Of a stretch of 64,000 nt of DNA, positions 29,969-40,566 are shown in pieces. Both the position numbers and the translations under genes were made by a program. The notes under the pieces were generated by a model, which was not told the origin of the DNA, searched no databases, and saw only the letters and a list, made by a program, of their open reading frames with translations. Every line of letters starts with the position of its first letter. Positions within the stretch are counted from its first letter, which is position 1. Origin of the DNA: Pardosa pseudoannulata (taxonomy: Eukaryota > Arthropoda > Arachnida > Araneae > Lycosidae); the NCBI GenBank assembly GCA_032207245.1, contig CM063503.1:58882317-58946316 (forward strand), given 5' to 3'.

Positions 29969-32749
29969 CTATTTAGATCTGGAGCGTGTCACAGGTCCCT
30001 TGTAAATTTCTTTTGACTTCTCTTCCGGAAGAACGACACCTGGATTTCGTCCATCTTCACTTTCGGTCTGCTTTGGATCATGGTACGGCTTCATACGTAA
30101 AACATGGACAACGTCTTTTGGTTTTCTTTTTCGGGAGGAAGGATCGAAATCTTGCATTTCATAGGTAACGTCGGATAGACGGCGCAACACTTGATAGGGA
30201 CCGAAATAAGTCCTTAAGAGCTCCTCTGAAAGACCGACCTTTACCGGGGTATAAACCCATACGAGGTCTCCAGGACTATAAAACACCACTCGATGTTTAG
30301 CGTCACAACTTCGACGGTCTTTATCTTGCGCTCTCAGAGTATGCGTTCGAGCCAACTGTCTCGACTCTTCTGCTCTGGAAATGGACTTGGCTATGTAATC
30401 GTTAGTTGCATCATCAGGGTAGAATGGAAACACCGTATCCAGCGTCGTTTCGGCTTCACGTCCATGGACTAGGTAGAACGGTGTGAATCCTGTTGTCTCC
30501 TGCTTGGCTGTGTTATAGGCGAACGTCACAAATGGTAGAATTTCGTCCTAGTTTTTCTGTTCGGTGTCAGCATACATGGACAGCATATCGGCTAGAGTTT
30601 TGTTAAGACGCTCCGTCAAACCATTTGTCTGGGAATGATAGGCAGTCGTCATGCGATGATCGATATTGCACAATTCGACGAGAGCGGAAACAAGTCTGGA
30701 TTAAAAAACGGCACCACGATCTGTAATAATGACTCGAGGAGCTCCATGTTTTAGAAGAATCTCTTCAAGCAGGAACTTGGCTACTTCTTCGGCTTCAGCA
30801 GTTGGTAAAGCTTTAGTTATTGCATAGCGTGTACAATAATCGGTGCAGACTGCGATCCATTTATTACCATGGGCAGATTTAGGAAATCTCCCAAGCAGAT
30901 CTATCCCAATTCGATGAAAAGGTACGACAGCAGGAGGGATAGAAACCAGGCGTCCAGGTGGTAGTTGTGTAACTGATTTTTCCTTTGGCAATCTCGGCAG
31001 TGCATGACATATCTAACAGCATTTCGGTACATCCCCGGCCAATAAAATCTTTTCCGAATCCTGTCGTACGTTTTCGCAAAGCCAAGATGCCCTGCGGTAG
31101 GCGCGTCGTGAAAATGTTTAAGTATGTCTGCTCGTAGATGTTTGGGAATGACGGGCAACCATGTCTTTCCAGCTGGATCAAAATTTTTTCTGCATAGGAC
31201 TCCATCAATTAACTCAAATTGCCTTTCGGTGGATTATCCGATCTTCGGAAGGATCATTTTTGTTATGTCTGGATCTTTCTTCTGCTCGACAGCGAAGTCT
31301 ATACTAGTGGTTACTGCTAAAAATTGATCTTGCGTCTCAGTCTCTTCGTCTACTGGATTCCTCGAGAGAGCGTCGGCATCGTTATGCTTCCTACCCGACT
31401 TGTATTTTACGGAAAAATTATGTTCTTGGAGTCGAAGAGCCCACACCTTGCCAGCCTGCCCGAGGGATCCTTGAGATTCATAAGCCAGCACAATGAATGG
31501 TGATCTGTCACAACCGTAAAATGTCTTCCAAACAGGTATGACCGGAATTTATTGATAGCCCATACGACGGCAAGGCATTCCCGTTCTGTAGTAGAATAAT
31601 TTTTTTCGGCCTTTGTCAGGGTCCTAGAGGCGTACGCTATGACCTTTTCGACTTCATTCTGAATTTGAACCAGAACTGCTCCAATACCATATCCGCTGAC
31701 GTCTGTATGAATTTCTGTAGGGCATCTTTCGTCGAATATCCCCAATACTGGATCAGATGTAAGCGCCTTCTTCAGGTTGTCAAAAGCCTCTACCTCTCTA
31801 GAACCCCAATGAAATTTCGCATCGCCTTTCAACAGCACCTGCAGGGGCTCGGCGAGATAGCAAAAGCCTTTAATGAACCTTCTGAAGTAGGAGCAAAGAC
31901 CAAAAAAGATTCGTACGTCATGTCAGTTCTGCGGAGTAGGGAAATTGGTCACGGCTTTCATTTTGTCGGGATCTGGACGGACACCGCTACTGGATACGAG
32001 ATGGCCTAGGATTTTTACTTCTTGAGCAACAAAAAGGCACTTCTTGGGGTTAAGTATGAGTCCAGCTTCTTGAATGCATTTCAGAACTGTCCTTAATCGG
32101 ATAAGGTGGTCTTCATAACTTTCCGAGAAAACTACTATGTCGTCCAGGTAACACAGGCACATAGTCCATTTGAGATGACGCAGCAAATTGTCCATCATTC
32201 TTTCAAAAGTCGCCGGTGCATTGCAAAGTCCAAAGGGCATGACTTTAAATTTGTATAAGCCTTCTGGAGTAATAAATCCCGTCTTTTCACGATCCGCTTC
32301 TTCCACTTCTATCTGCCAGTAACCAGATCGGAGATCCATGGAAGAAAAGAACTTGGCACCTTTTAAACAGTCTAGAGTATCGTCAATACGGGGCAGAGGA
32401 TAAACATCCTTCTTTATTATTCTATTCAGTTTGCGATAGTCCACACAAAAACGCCAGCTTCCATCTTTTTTCTTATGAGTACGACTGGAGATGACCACGG
32501 ACTCTCAGATGGCTGGACAATACCTTGGTCAAGCATTTTCTGAACCTCTTCTCTAATTATGCGTCTTTCAGTCGGTGAAACTCGGTAAGCCCTTTGGTAG
32601 ATTGGAGCATGGTCACCCGTATTGGTCCTGTGTTTCACCTTTGTCTTTGCGGCTGTCGACTTGTCAGCTTTAGTAAAGATTCCCGAAAAGGCTTGTAGGA
32701 GCTCGGCTAATTTGCGTTTTCTTTCGCTGCTCAATTCAGAGGATATCAT
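29969..32749 (-). pseudogene. pol: Gypsy-2 pol: RT, RNase H, integrase, broken
   Basis: RT spans 32,749 to about 31,923 in two overlapping frames (AYRVSPTERRIIREEVQKML, then [40 protein letters not shown] and the catalytic [10 protein letters not shown]). RNase H follows at 31,838-31,234 (IHTDVSGYGIGAVL, ERECLAVVWAI, VVTDHHSLCWL, DADALSRNP), with a shift near 31,450. The integrase zinc-binding region is at 31,158-31,030 (H-x-H…C-x-x-C: HDAPTAGHLGFAKTYDRI, CRDCQ). The core is at 30,991-30,540 (GIDLLGRFP, ITDRGAVF), and its third catalytic Glu region lies in another frame. The C-terminal domain is at 30,529-29,969 and ends GPVTRSRSK. Typical Gypsy layout; at least four frame breaks make it non-functional. 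Confidence 0.88.
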
Positions 32750-32782
32750 CCTGGTATAATCTATGTTGGAATTCGTCGGCTC

Positions 32783-33466
32783 CTACAGAGTACTCGTACT
32801 TTTTGTTGTTTCCGCAATCTCGCATATATGTCCTTCATTCAGGAGCTCAGCTTCGCCTACGTACATTCCTTTAGGAATGACTTGATCTTTGGCTTGCATG
32901 TTGACAATCCAAATTTCACTTCGTCCATTATGGTATAAGGATACCATAGATGGTATAGCAAGGTTTCTTTCGAGCAGCAAGTGTCTATTGCCATCCACAA
33001 TCACGCTTATGTTTCTTCCGACATCTAGTCCTGATACTGCTATTCTTGTCATTGAGCGTGGCTTAAGCTTGTAGTCCTTCGTGGCATACACCTTCCAAAC
33101 GTCTTGTGCCTTGGTTTCTTGGCCAGTACCTTCTAACAACAGTTCACTTCTGCCACAGTCTATCACAATTTGAGAAGCTTCCAAAAAGTCCCATCCGAGA
33201 ATTAAGTCGTGACTACAATGTTGAAGGACGATAAATTCCACAGGCAGCTCTCGTCTATTTATAACGACACGCAGAACACATTTTCCCAGTGGCCTAACAA
33301 AATTGCCATTAGCAACTTTTAGCATAGTGTTCTTGGCGTCAGTGAACATAACTTTCTTTAAGGATCGACGAAACTTATCGGAGACGACGGATAATGAGGC
33401 TCCAGAATCTACTAGCGCACGGATCGGCTGATTATCTACCAGAATGTCGAGGTGGTTGCCGGTCAT
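32783..33466 (-). pseudogene. Gypsy-2 aspartic protease
   Basis: A 227-codon frame with the catalytic ALVDSGASLSVVSDKF near its N-terminus and the second conserved block HDLILGWDFLEASQIVIDC. The frame itself is open, but gag and pol around it are in other frames, so it is part of a broken polyprotein. It would process gag-pol. Confidence 0.82.
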
Positions 33467-33528
33467 CCTTGCGGCCGATGGAGGATTTTCACTACATGCG
33501 GCCTCACCTCCTCGAAAGGTCGCTGTGC

Positions 33529-34530
33529 TTAGTTTTCCTCGTTTCTACGGCTTGGAGATTGACCTGATCCACGATATGGCGACGGTGATCGGGAACGACG
33601 GGTTGGTGATCGGCCTCTAGTAGGACTAGGAAAAGAACGGCGTTCGGAGCTTGGTCGGCGAAACTCATCTTCAGTGTCATCGAAGTTCTGTCGGCGGGCT
33701 CGATAATCGTCAAAAACGGCCTTCCTCTCACGGAAATAGCGTACGACGTGTCCAGGGCGTCCACAGTGGAAACAAACTGGTCTGTTGTTGGTCGTTCTCC
33801 ATAGGTCCGTTTTCCTGGGCTGCGGTGCTGATCTCTGGACAGAACTTCTAGGTTTCCTCGTCACAGTTGCTGCATACGTGGGACGTCGTTGGGCGTCTGC
33901 AAACTTTACGACCACTGGCGCCAAAGCTCTTTCGACTTCGTCTTGGATGACGTTCTGTAGCGGCTGGGAATAGGGGTCCGGAAACTCGTCGACTTGAGTT
34001 ACTAATCGATTTACCTCTTCGCGTACAATTCTACGGATAAGTGACACTAAATCTGTCTCTTCCTCCATGGCTGCAACTGCTACGACGTTTGGTAGTCTCT
34101 CAAATCTTCGGCCAATTCTTTTTTGCCTCATGTCCTCAATGTAGTTACACCAGTTGATGAAGTCAGCCGTAGTCTTCACATCTTTCATTAAGAGCACTTG
34201 GTACATATCTTCAGTAACGCCTTTAATTAAGTGAGACACTTTCTCGTCGTCGGACATTGAAGGATTTACTTCTTGACAAAGCCCTAATACACTCTGAATG
34301 TAGGACTGCTTACTCTCTCCTGCCCTTTGATCTCTACATTTTAGTTGTTCTTCGGCCTTTTTTGTGTACTTGAGGCGATAGCCCAAAAGTTCATTTAAAC
34401 CCTTCTTGAACTCGTCGCAAGAGTTCAAGGTGTCTTCATTATTTATGTACCACTGCTTGGCCGTACCGTCTAGGAAAAAATAGACGTTTGCGAGACACAT
34501 CATTTCATCCCATTTGTTGTACTTGGTCAT
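33529..34530 (-). pseudogene. gag: Gypsy-2 gag, N-terminus missing
   Basis: The 333 remaining codons start inside the capsid (KYNKWDEMMCLANVYFFLDG, then KQWYINNEDTL; the family pattern is a LxGxAxxWY helix). They include the usual RDQRAGESKQSYIQSVLGLC motif, an Arg-rich linker, one CCHC zinc knuckle (CFHCGRPGHVVRYF, with the last Cys replaced by Tyr or Phe) and an Arg/Ser-rich tail. The start Met is internal; the true N-terminus was removed at 34,541 by the hAT junction. Confidence 0.82.
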
Positions 34531-34541
34531 AGAGTTGTGAG

Positions 34542-36994
34542 CAGTGGAAAAAACCCGGTTTAAGCCCGGGAAAAAACCGGGTTTTTAGGGAAGGGAATTT
34601 TGAAAATTTCCAAAACATGGGAATTTTGAAGTATTTTGTTTACTTTTATCCTAATCGCACAAGACAATTTTTACATTTCATAAATGATTTCATATTAATC
34701 GTTAACTGGCAACTGTAATGAATAAACGTGTAAGGCATAAAGTAAGTGTGTTAGTCTATGCGTGAAGCCAAACAGCGTGTACGATTTATTTTGCTCTTAG
34801 GAATTTGACGTTACAGTGAATTTTACTTATTGATCATGGTGAGACCTATTTCTTCAGTTTGGAATCATTTCGAGAAGAAAAGTATTTGTGGCAGAATTAT
34901 CGCCGTTTGCCGATATTGTAATTTAAAATATTTATCCCCAAATGCCACAAAAATGCAGAAACATCTTGAGAAGTGCTTGAAATGCCATTTGAATGTGAAT
35001 TCGTCATTCCCATCCATCGAAGAAGAATCTTCTGGAGATTTAAGAGTGTACAATCTATCTCCAGTATGCGATTTAGAACAGTTTGCAAGTGAATCTGATG
35101 GTGCTCCTCTTATATATACCATTCCTAATCACATGAATGAGCCATCAACACCTACTTCATCTGTTATCGTGGATGAATTTCTGCCTGCATCTAAAAAAGG
35201 CAAACACAGCAATCAGCCTACAATTTCTACATTTATGGACACTATGACCACAAGCGAAGCAGAAAAACTGGATTCTTCGTTTGCCAGAGCAGTTTATTCC
35301 TCCAATTGCCCATTATCTTTAACAAAAAATGTTTATTGGAGAATGTTTTTGCAACAAATACGCCCATCATATAAGATACCTTCACGTTATACATTAACAA
35401 ACTCTCTTTTGGATAAAGAATATAAAAATGTTCAAGAGATGAATATGGATATTATAAGCAAGTCTCAACACTTAACTATTATTACGGATGGATGGAGCAA
35501 TATTAGAAATGAAGCTATTATTAGTTTTATTGTTGCTACACCAGTGCCTATATTCTTAAAATCAGTGGAATCAAACCATAATAAACATAATGGGCAATAT
35601 ATATCAGAAGAAATTAGTCGAGTAATAGAAGAGGTTGGAAAAGATAAAGTTATCGCATTAGTCACAGATAATGCTAGCAACATGAAAGCAGCTTGGAGAC
35701 TTTTGGAAACAAAGTACTCTGGCTTAAATACATTAGGTTGTGCTGCACACGGACTTAATCTTCTTTTAAGTGACATTGCTAAAATTGAAACTTTTAAGAT
35801 GCTTATCACGAAATCAAAAGAAATTATTAAATATTTTAAAAATAAGCAAGTTTTATTATTTGTGTTTACAGAAAAGCAAAAGCAGAAAAAAGGCACATCG
35901 GCATCCACTTTAAAACTGCCTTCAGAGATAAGGTGGAGTGGTATTTTAATAATGTTCAAAAGTCTCCTTAATGGAAAGGAGTCCCTTCAAGAAACTGTCT
36001 TGCATGAAAATGTGGATCGTGAAATACGTCAGGTAGTATTAGACAATGATCTTTTTGGGGCTAGCATTGAAAGTGTAGTTACTGTCCTAAAACCTGTTTG
36101 TGACGGTATAGCTATTTTGGAATCTGACTCTGCAATGTTATCAGATGTACCACATGTATTCAATGAAATTAAAAGTTCAATAGATGCTCTAAAGTCAACT
36201 CCATTACAAATGGATGAAGAAGAGAAGTTTGTTGTAGCTTTAGAAGATAGGCAGAAAATGTGCTGTCAGCCAATACACCTGGCAGCATATGTATTAGATC
36301 CCAGATATCAAGAAAAACAATTAAATTCAGATGAATATACAACTGCGGTGGATTTTATTAGTTCATTTCCTGCTTGTGTAAGTGCTGGAGAAATTTCAGC
36401 AGACTTTGCAAGATTCAAAGGTAAAGAAGGCATTTATGCTAATGAGGCAGTTTGGAATAGTGCCAAATACATAAGTCCATTGACTTGGTGGAAAGGTATA
36501 TTATATAACCAAAGTTTAAGCCATGTTGCTCTAAAATTATTTAGTATACCGCCATCATCTGCAGCTTGTGAAAGGATTTTTTCTGCCTTTTCAAATACAC
36601 ATACCATTTTAAGAAATCGCTTAAGTAATGACAAAGTGTCCAAATTTATTACGATTAGGTCAAGTCTCCTTTTACAAAATAAATTGCCAAATAATGATGA
36701 AGAAAACACTCTTTTTCATAGCTCAGATTAGTAAGTAATTTTCTAAACAAATCAATAAATATTTCTGAAAGTAACTTGATTTGATTTCATTTTTCTCTGA
36801 TTGCTGTTTCAATTCTTAGTGGCATAAGTAATCAGGTTAATTTTTAGACAGACAGCAGACTTGTATAATAAAAATGTTTTGTTTTGATATAACTAAATTT
36901 AATATTACTAATATTAGATAATTATATTATCTGAATATTAACTTTTTTGTGAATAAAAAAAAAGATGTCTAAAAGTTACCCTGGTGATTGGGTG
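34542..36994 (+). mobile_element. hAT DNA transposon (hAT-1), right end not found
   Basis: The left end reads CAGTGGAAAAAACCCGG followed by nested CCCGGG-rich inverted motifs, as in many hAT ends that begin CAG. An intact transposase frame follows at 34,830. No matching right terminal repeat is present before 36,995, where a different transposon begins, so the right end was probably lost. The eight bases on the left (GTTGTGAG) have no partner to the right. Confidence 0.75.
34830..36731 (+). CDS. hAT transposase with BED zinc finger (633 aa)
   Basis: The uninterrupted frame encodes a BED-type zinc finger (residues about 8-45: VWNHFEKK, C-R-Y-C, then H…C), a linker, then an RNase H-like transposase core of the DUF659 type (LTIITDGWSNIRNEAIISF at about 210-230, with the first catalytic Asp; LVTDNASNMKAAW at about 278, with the second; CAAHGLNLLLSDI after it). 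The C-terminal hAT dimerisation region at about 565-605 has the signature SSAACERIFSAFSNTHTILR then NRLSNDKV. Length is normal for the family. It would bind its terminal repeats and excise and re-insert the element. The open frame suggests recent activity, but the element's right terminus is not visible, so this copy is probably immobile. Domestication as a host gene is possible but not shown. Confidence 0.9.
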   Translation: MIMVRPISSVWNHFEKKSICGRIIAVCRYCNLKYLSPNATKMQKHLEKCLKCHLNVNSSFPSIEEESSGDLRVYNLSPVCDLEQFASESDGAPLIYTIPNHMNEPSTPTSSVIVDEFLPASKKGKHSNQPTISTFMDTMTTSEAEKLDSSFARAVYSSNCPLSLTKNVYWRMFLQQIRPSYKIPSRYTLTNSLLDKEYKNVQEMNMDIISKSQHLTIITDGWSNIRNEAIISFIVATPVPIFLKSVESNHNKHNGQYISEEISRVIEEVGKDKVIALVTDNASNMKAAWRLLETKYSGLNTLGCAAHGLNLLLSDIAKIETFKMLITKSKEIIKYFKNKQVLLFVFTEKQKQKKGTSASTLKLPSEIRWSGILIMFKSLLNGKESLQETVLHENVDREIRQVVLDNDLFGASIESVVTVLKPVCDGIAILESDSAMLSDVPHVFNEIKSSIDALKSTPLQMDEEEKFVVALEDRQKMCCQPIHLAAYVLDPRYQEKQLNSDEYTTAVDFISSFPACVSAGEISADFARFKGKEGIYANEAVWNSAKYISPLTWWKGILYNQSLSHVALKLFSIPPSSAACERIFSAFSNTHTILRNRLSNDKVSKFITIRSSLLLQNKLPNNDEENTLFHSSD

Positions 36995-37012
36995 GATTAC
37001 ACAGGCCTGCGA
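36995..37012 (+). repeat. Left 18-bp terminal inverted repeat
   Basis: GATTACACAGGCCTGCGA, an exact inverted match to 44,771-44,788. It contains the palindrome CAGGCCTG. Confidence 0.8.
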
Positions 37013-37521
37013 AATTGAAATTTTTGAAAAATACAAGAGAGGTTTTTCCTTATTTGTAAGTTATTTGGTATGCTGATTTCGAAAATGACCTCCATTTTTT
37101 TTCATCACGTCAGGATTTTTTGTAAAATGGATATACATATTACTGGTAATGTCCTATATGGAAAAAAATGCTCTCGAACTGTTTGCTTGTACTAACTGGA
37201 AACAGTGGGTTTTATCTATTCATGTGAGTTTATTTAATCTGTTTATGATGAGGCATATTAATTTTTAAATAACAATTAAAATTAAAAATGTATACATTTT
37301 GTATATAAAGAATAAAAACCATCGCAACCAGAATGCATGAGCCGCACTAGGGGGAGACAAAAAGTTCCCTCGTTATTAAATTTTTTACATTAATTTTATA
37401 AGAAAAACACACCTAGAAAAACCCTAATGACCTGTTTTTACGTTTTATTAAGGTTTATACGTGAAATAAATGTAAGTTTGAAATATATTTGAAACTCAAT
37501 ACGAAACAAAGACATTTAAAT

Positions 37522-39217
37522 TTAGTTACGTAAAATTTTTTCTTTAAAATTTCTTTTTGGCGTTCTTCTCTTATGTTCAATCTTATCTTCATCTCTTGTT
37601 AACATCCAACAATAGTCGGCGAGCATATTCCTATTTCACCTACCTTGATATTTTCTCTCCATATCCTTTATGTCTTGGTGGAACCTTTTTCCCTGTTCTT
37701 CGCTGACGGATCCTAAATTTTCGGGGGAAAAGTCCAAATGCGATTGGAGGAAATGCAATTTTACACTCATGGAGAAGCCCAACACTTGAAATTTGTCTAG
37801 CATGTTGCCAACAATTGTTTTAAATTTGGGATCTTTGTGATTGCCCAGAAATTTTCCCACATCTTTGAAGGCAACCCAAGCTTCTTTTTCCTTTAATGTC
37901 ACAGATGTCTCAAATTTGTTATTCCTAATAAGTTTTCGGATGTCTAGTCCTACGAAGACTCCCCCTTTTAATTTGGCTTCAGATAATCTAAGAAACTTTT
38001 TGCACATATATTTAAAGCAATCACCATCTTTTGGAAGAGCCTTAACAAACTGCTTCATAACACCTAATTTTATGTGCAGGGGGGGGGGAATAATATATTT
38101 TTTTTACCAACCAAGCTTTCTCGAATTACATTTTTGATGCCTGGCACAAGATTCTGTCTTTTTGGGCCAATCTTTTCTGACCCAATGCTGTGTTTTGTCA
38201 CTTCTGTCCCACTCACAAATAAAACACGGAAATTTTGTATACTCGTGTTGTCGACCAAGAAGCCTGGTGAGGATTTTTAAATCACCGCAAATGATCCAGC
38301 CGTGGTTGTCATATTTTATTTTGTTGTGAACGAGAGCTAGGTTTTCATATTTTTCTTTTAAATGCACCGAGTGTTCAACTGGCCCAGACACCCATTGGTT
38401 TCCTTGATGAAGTAGGACGGCTTTAAGGCTCCTTTTTGACGAATCTATAAAAAGTTTCCATTCATCTTTATTATGGGGAATGTTAAATTTTCTCATCAAT
38501 CCAGGAACATCTGAGCAATAAACAAGGTTCTCGTTTTCATCAAATTACTGAATAAATTCCTTTTCACGATTCCTGTACCAATAAAAAGTGGTTCCTTTGG
38601 CCAATAAGTTTTTTCTTTCAATCTGGAGCCTAATAATTGAGCTGCCTCTTTAGAAAGGCCCAGATCTCTAGTCAAATCATTAAGTTCAACCTCAGAGAAA
38701 AGCCTAGGGGAGTCGTCTTCAAAGGGGTTATATACTGTATCGGATTCTTTAACTTCGGGATGTTCAGAGTCAGAAGATTCGGAAGAAAAAACTGGTAATT
38801 CTGTCGGAGGCAAAGGCACTGGCACATCAGGTCCATGAGGAACTGGGCGTATGGCCGAAGGAATGTTTGTAGGGTACGATATAAGCTTGAAATTTTTTCT
38901 ATTATATTCACGGATATGGCAAGAACAAAAGTAACAGTCATCAAAGTGGTATTTTGGCTCCTTCCATTGGAATTCCAAATCATAAGGCAGTCTTCTTTCC
39001 TTTGAACCATGAACTTAAATCATTGACACACTGCACACAATACTTTATGAGGAGCCCAAAATTTGTCTTGGTCTCCAAGTTTCATGCCAAAATATGCAAA
39101 ATAAAGCCTAATAAGTACCCTGTGATTTTCCTTTTGCTATTTTTAATGACATTATATTCGCTGGAAATGTAGCAAAAGTCATCAGGAATATTTTCACAGC
39201 TTCTCGAACTTGAAGCC
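37522..39217 (-). pseudogene. Putative transposase-like gene of uncharacterised family, broken
   Basis: The gene starts MASSSRSCENIPDDFCYISS at 39,217 on the minus strand. Parts in order: a Cys/His-rich N-terminus (DFCYI…, later DDCYFCSCHI); SAIRPVPHGPDVPVPLPPTE; an acidic Ser-rich stretch; DLTRDLGLSKEAAQLLGSRL; LFIDSSKRSLKAVLLHQGN; WIICGDLKILTRLLGRQ; KFPCFICEWD; LHIKLGVMKQFVKAL; SVKLHFLQSHLDFSPENLG; SEEQGKRFHQDIKDMERKYQ; and LADYCWMLTRD near the stop at 37,522. I know this protein family only as predicted proteins from arthropods and other invertebrates without an assigned function. Conserved acidic residues in FIDSSK, CGDLK and EEQGERFHQD-type blocks could be an RNase H-like catalytic triad; that is inference. 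Several frameshifts (some at homopolymers near 38,085-38,100) and a TGA after YQGR break it. Confidence 0.7.
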
Positions 39218-39316
39218 ATTTTCACAGAGTAAGTACTGGTGTTTACATGAGGTCACTAATAAGGATTCGAGCGTTGCTATAGGTTAACAGCGATTGCGAC
39301 GGGAGGGAGGGATGAT

Positions 39317-39479
39317 TGTCGCGAGCTCGGCTGTTTTTTGTTTTCCGGCCGGTGGCAACGAAAAGAGTTGGAAAAAGAAAAATAAAGGTTGTTGCTGATG
39401 TTGAAGTTTGTGGTCGAATGTTTAATTCTTTTGAATACTAATTTGCTCTCCCAAAAAGCTATTTTTTGAGAATAGAACA
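39317..39479 (+). repeat. BEL-2 5' LTR
   Basis: 163 bp, TGTCGCGAGC…AATAGAACA; contains an AATAAA signal near 39,382. Only one base indel separates it from the 3' LTR. Confidence 0.92.
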
Positions 39480-39481
39480 TT

Positions 39482-39500
39482 GTGGTGCCTCACCTCGGGA
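39482..39500 (+). other. BEL-2 primer binding site
   Basis: TGGTGCCTCACCTCGGGA begins two or three bases after the LTR, the normal position for a tRNA primer site. Confidence 0.7.
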
Positions 39501-39660
39501 CCTTTGGATTAGAATTGAACTGTTGATTTGAGAAAATTTTAATTGAAATCGAAAGTGTGGGGTGAGTCATTTGAACTTCATTATTTGAATTATGATAGTC
39601 TCGTAATTGATAAATTTGAATTATTATTTGGTTTTGATTGAATATTGAGTTGAATTAGAT

Positions 39661-40566
39661 ATGGATGAATTTCTAAAGCTTAAAAATAAGCGTTCGACCT
39701 ACAGAACACAATTAACTAAGTTGTTTGCCAAAATCGAAACTGCTCTTAACGATCAGAATTCTCAGTTAGAGACATTAGAAAGTGATTTAGAACTGTTATC
39801 AATTAAAGATTCTACTGTTAAAGAGTTAAATTTTGAAATAGAAAAATGTCTTAAACCCGAAGAAATCGAAACCGAAATTAATAAATGTTCGGAATATGAT
39901 GATAAGGTAATTCTTTACAAAACGAAACTCAAGAAACGTATTAAACAATTGCAACCGGATAGTGATCAAAATAATTCTGTTGATAATAGTATTTTAAATT
40001 CATCAGAAGAAAGCAGAGTTAGTATTTCTTCAGATATAAAAACAGTTAAATTACCTAAACTTGTGATTTCGAAATATTACGGTGATCCTGATAAATATTT
40101 AGACTTTATGAACCAGTACGAAAATGCTATTCATAATAATTCATCATTAAGTGATATAGATAAGTTCAATTATTTAAAGTCGTTGCTAGGTGGAGTAGCA
40201 GCCAACGCTATAAGTGGATTTAGTTTAACCGCAAAGAATTACGCAGCTGCAATTGCACTTTTGAAACAACGCTTCGGAAATCAAGATATGTTAATTCATG
40301 CGCATTTGAACAATTTATTGAATCTATCTCCTATTAAGAATATAACTGATATCCATGGATTGCGCAATTTGTACGATAAATCTGAAACTCAAATTCGTTG
40401 CTTAGAAGCGTTAGGTGTCGCAGAAAATACCTACAGCTGTTTACTTTGTCCAATATTATTAAAATTGCTTCCTTGTGAATTAACTTTAGAATTTACACGT
40501 ATGCAAGATAGTGATAAAAAAATGGGAAGTTCAAACTCTCATAAATTTTCTGCGAAAAGAAGTTGA
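39661..40566 (+). CDS. gag: BEL-2 gag N-terminal frame (301 aa)
   Basis: It begins MDEFLKLKNKRSTYRTQLTK, a lysine-rich, probably coiled gag N-terminus, followed by the DUF1759-like capsid region (KLPKLVISKYYGDPDKYLDF, then FNYLKSLLGGVAANAISGFS and AIALLKQRFGNQDMLIHAHL). The frame shifts at the seven-A run near 40,518-40,524. The frame-1 reading ends QDSDKKMGSSNSHK…, while frame 2 continues the conserved KKWEVQTLINFLRKEVESRE. Removing one A would make gag and pol a single frame, as in most BEL elements. The Met at 39,661 follows a 180-base leader. Confidence 0.85.
   Translation: MDEFLKLKNKRSTYRTQLTKLFAKIETALNDQNSQLETLESDLELLSIKDSTVKELNFEIEKCLKPEEIETEINKCSEYDDKVILYKTKLKKRIKQLQPDSDQNNSVDNSILNSSEESRVSISSDIKTVKLPKLVISKYYGDPDKYLDFMNQYENAIHNNSSLSDIDKFNYLKSLLGGVAANAISGFSLTAKNYAAAIALLKQRFGNQDMLIHAHLNNLLNLSPIKNITDIHGLRNLYDKSETQIRCLEALGVAENTYSCLLCPILLKLLPCELTLEFTRMQDSDKKMGSSNSHKFSAKRS

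Larger units (their letters stand above)
29595..34541 (-). mobile_element. Gypsy LTR retrotransposon (Gypsy-2), 5' end lost
   Basis: Minus-strand Ty3/Gypsy element with 3' LTR (29,595-29,935), polypurine tract, and integrase, RNase H, RT, protease and gag pieces in the usual order. The gag start and the 5' LTR are missing: at 34,541/34,542 the sequence changes to the end of a hAT element. Frameshifts occur in RT, RNase H and integrase. Confidence 0.88.

Noticed and set aside
35465..35959. 164-codon minus-strand frame
   Set aside because: It is antisense to the hAT-1 transposase and matches nothing; a shadow.
37841..38280. Plus-strand frames opposite the unclassified transposase-like gene
   Set aside because: They are shadows of the minus-strand gene, whose conserved blocks explain the region.
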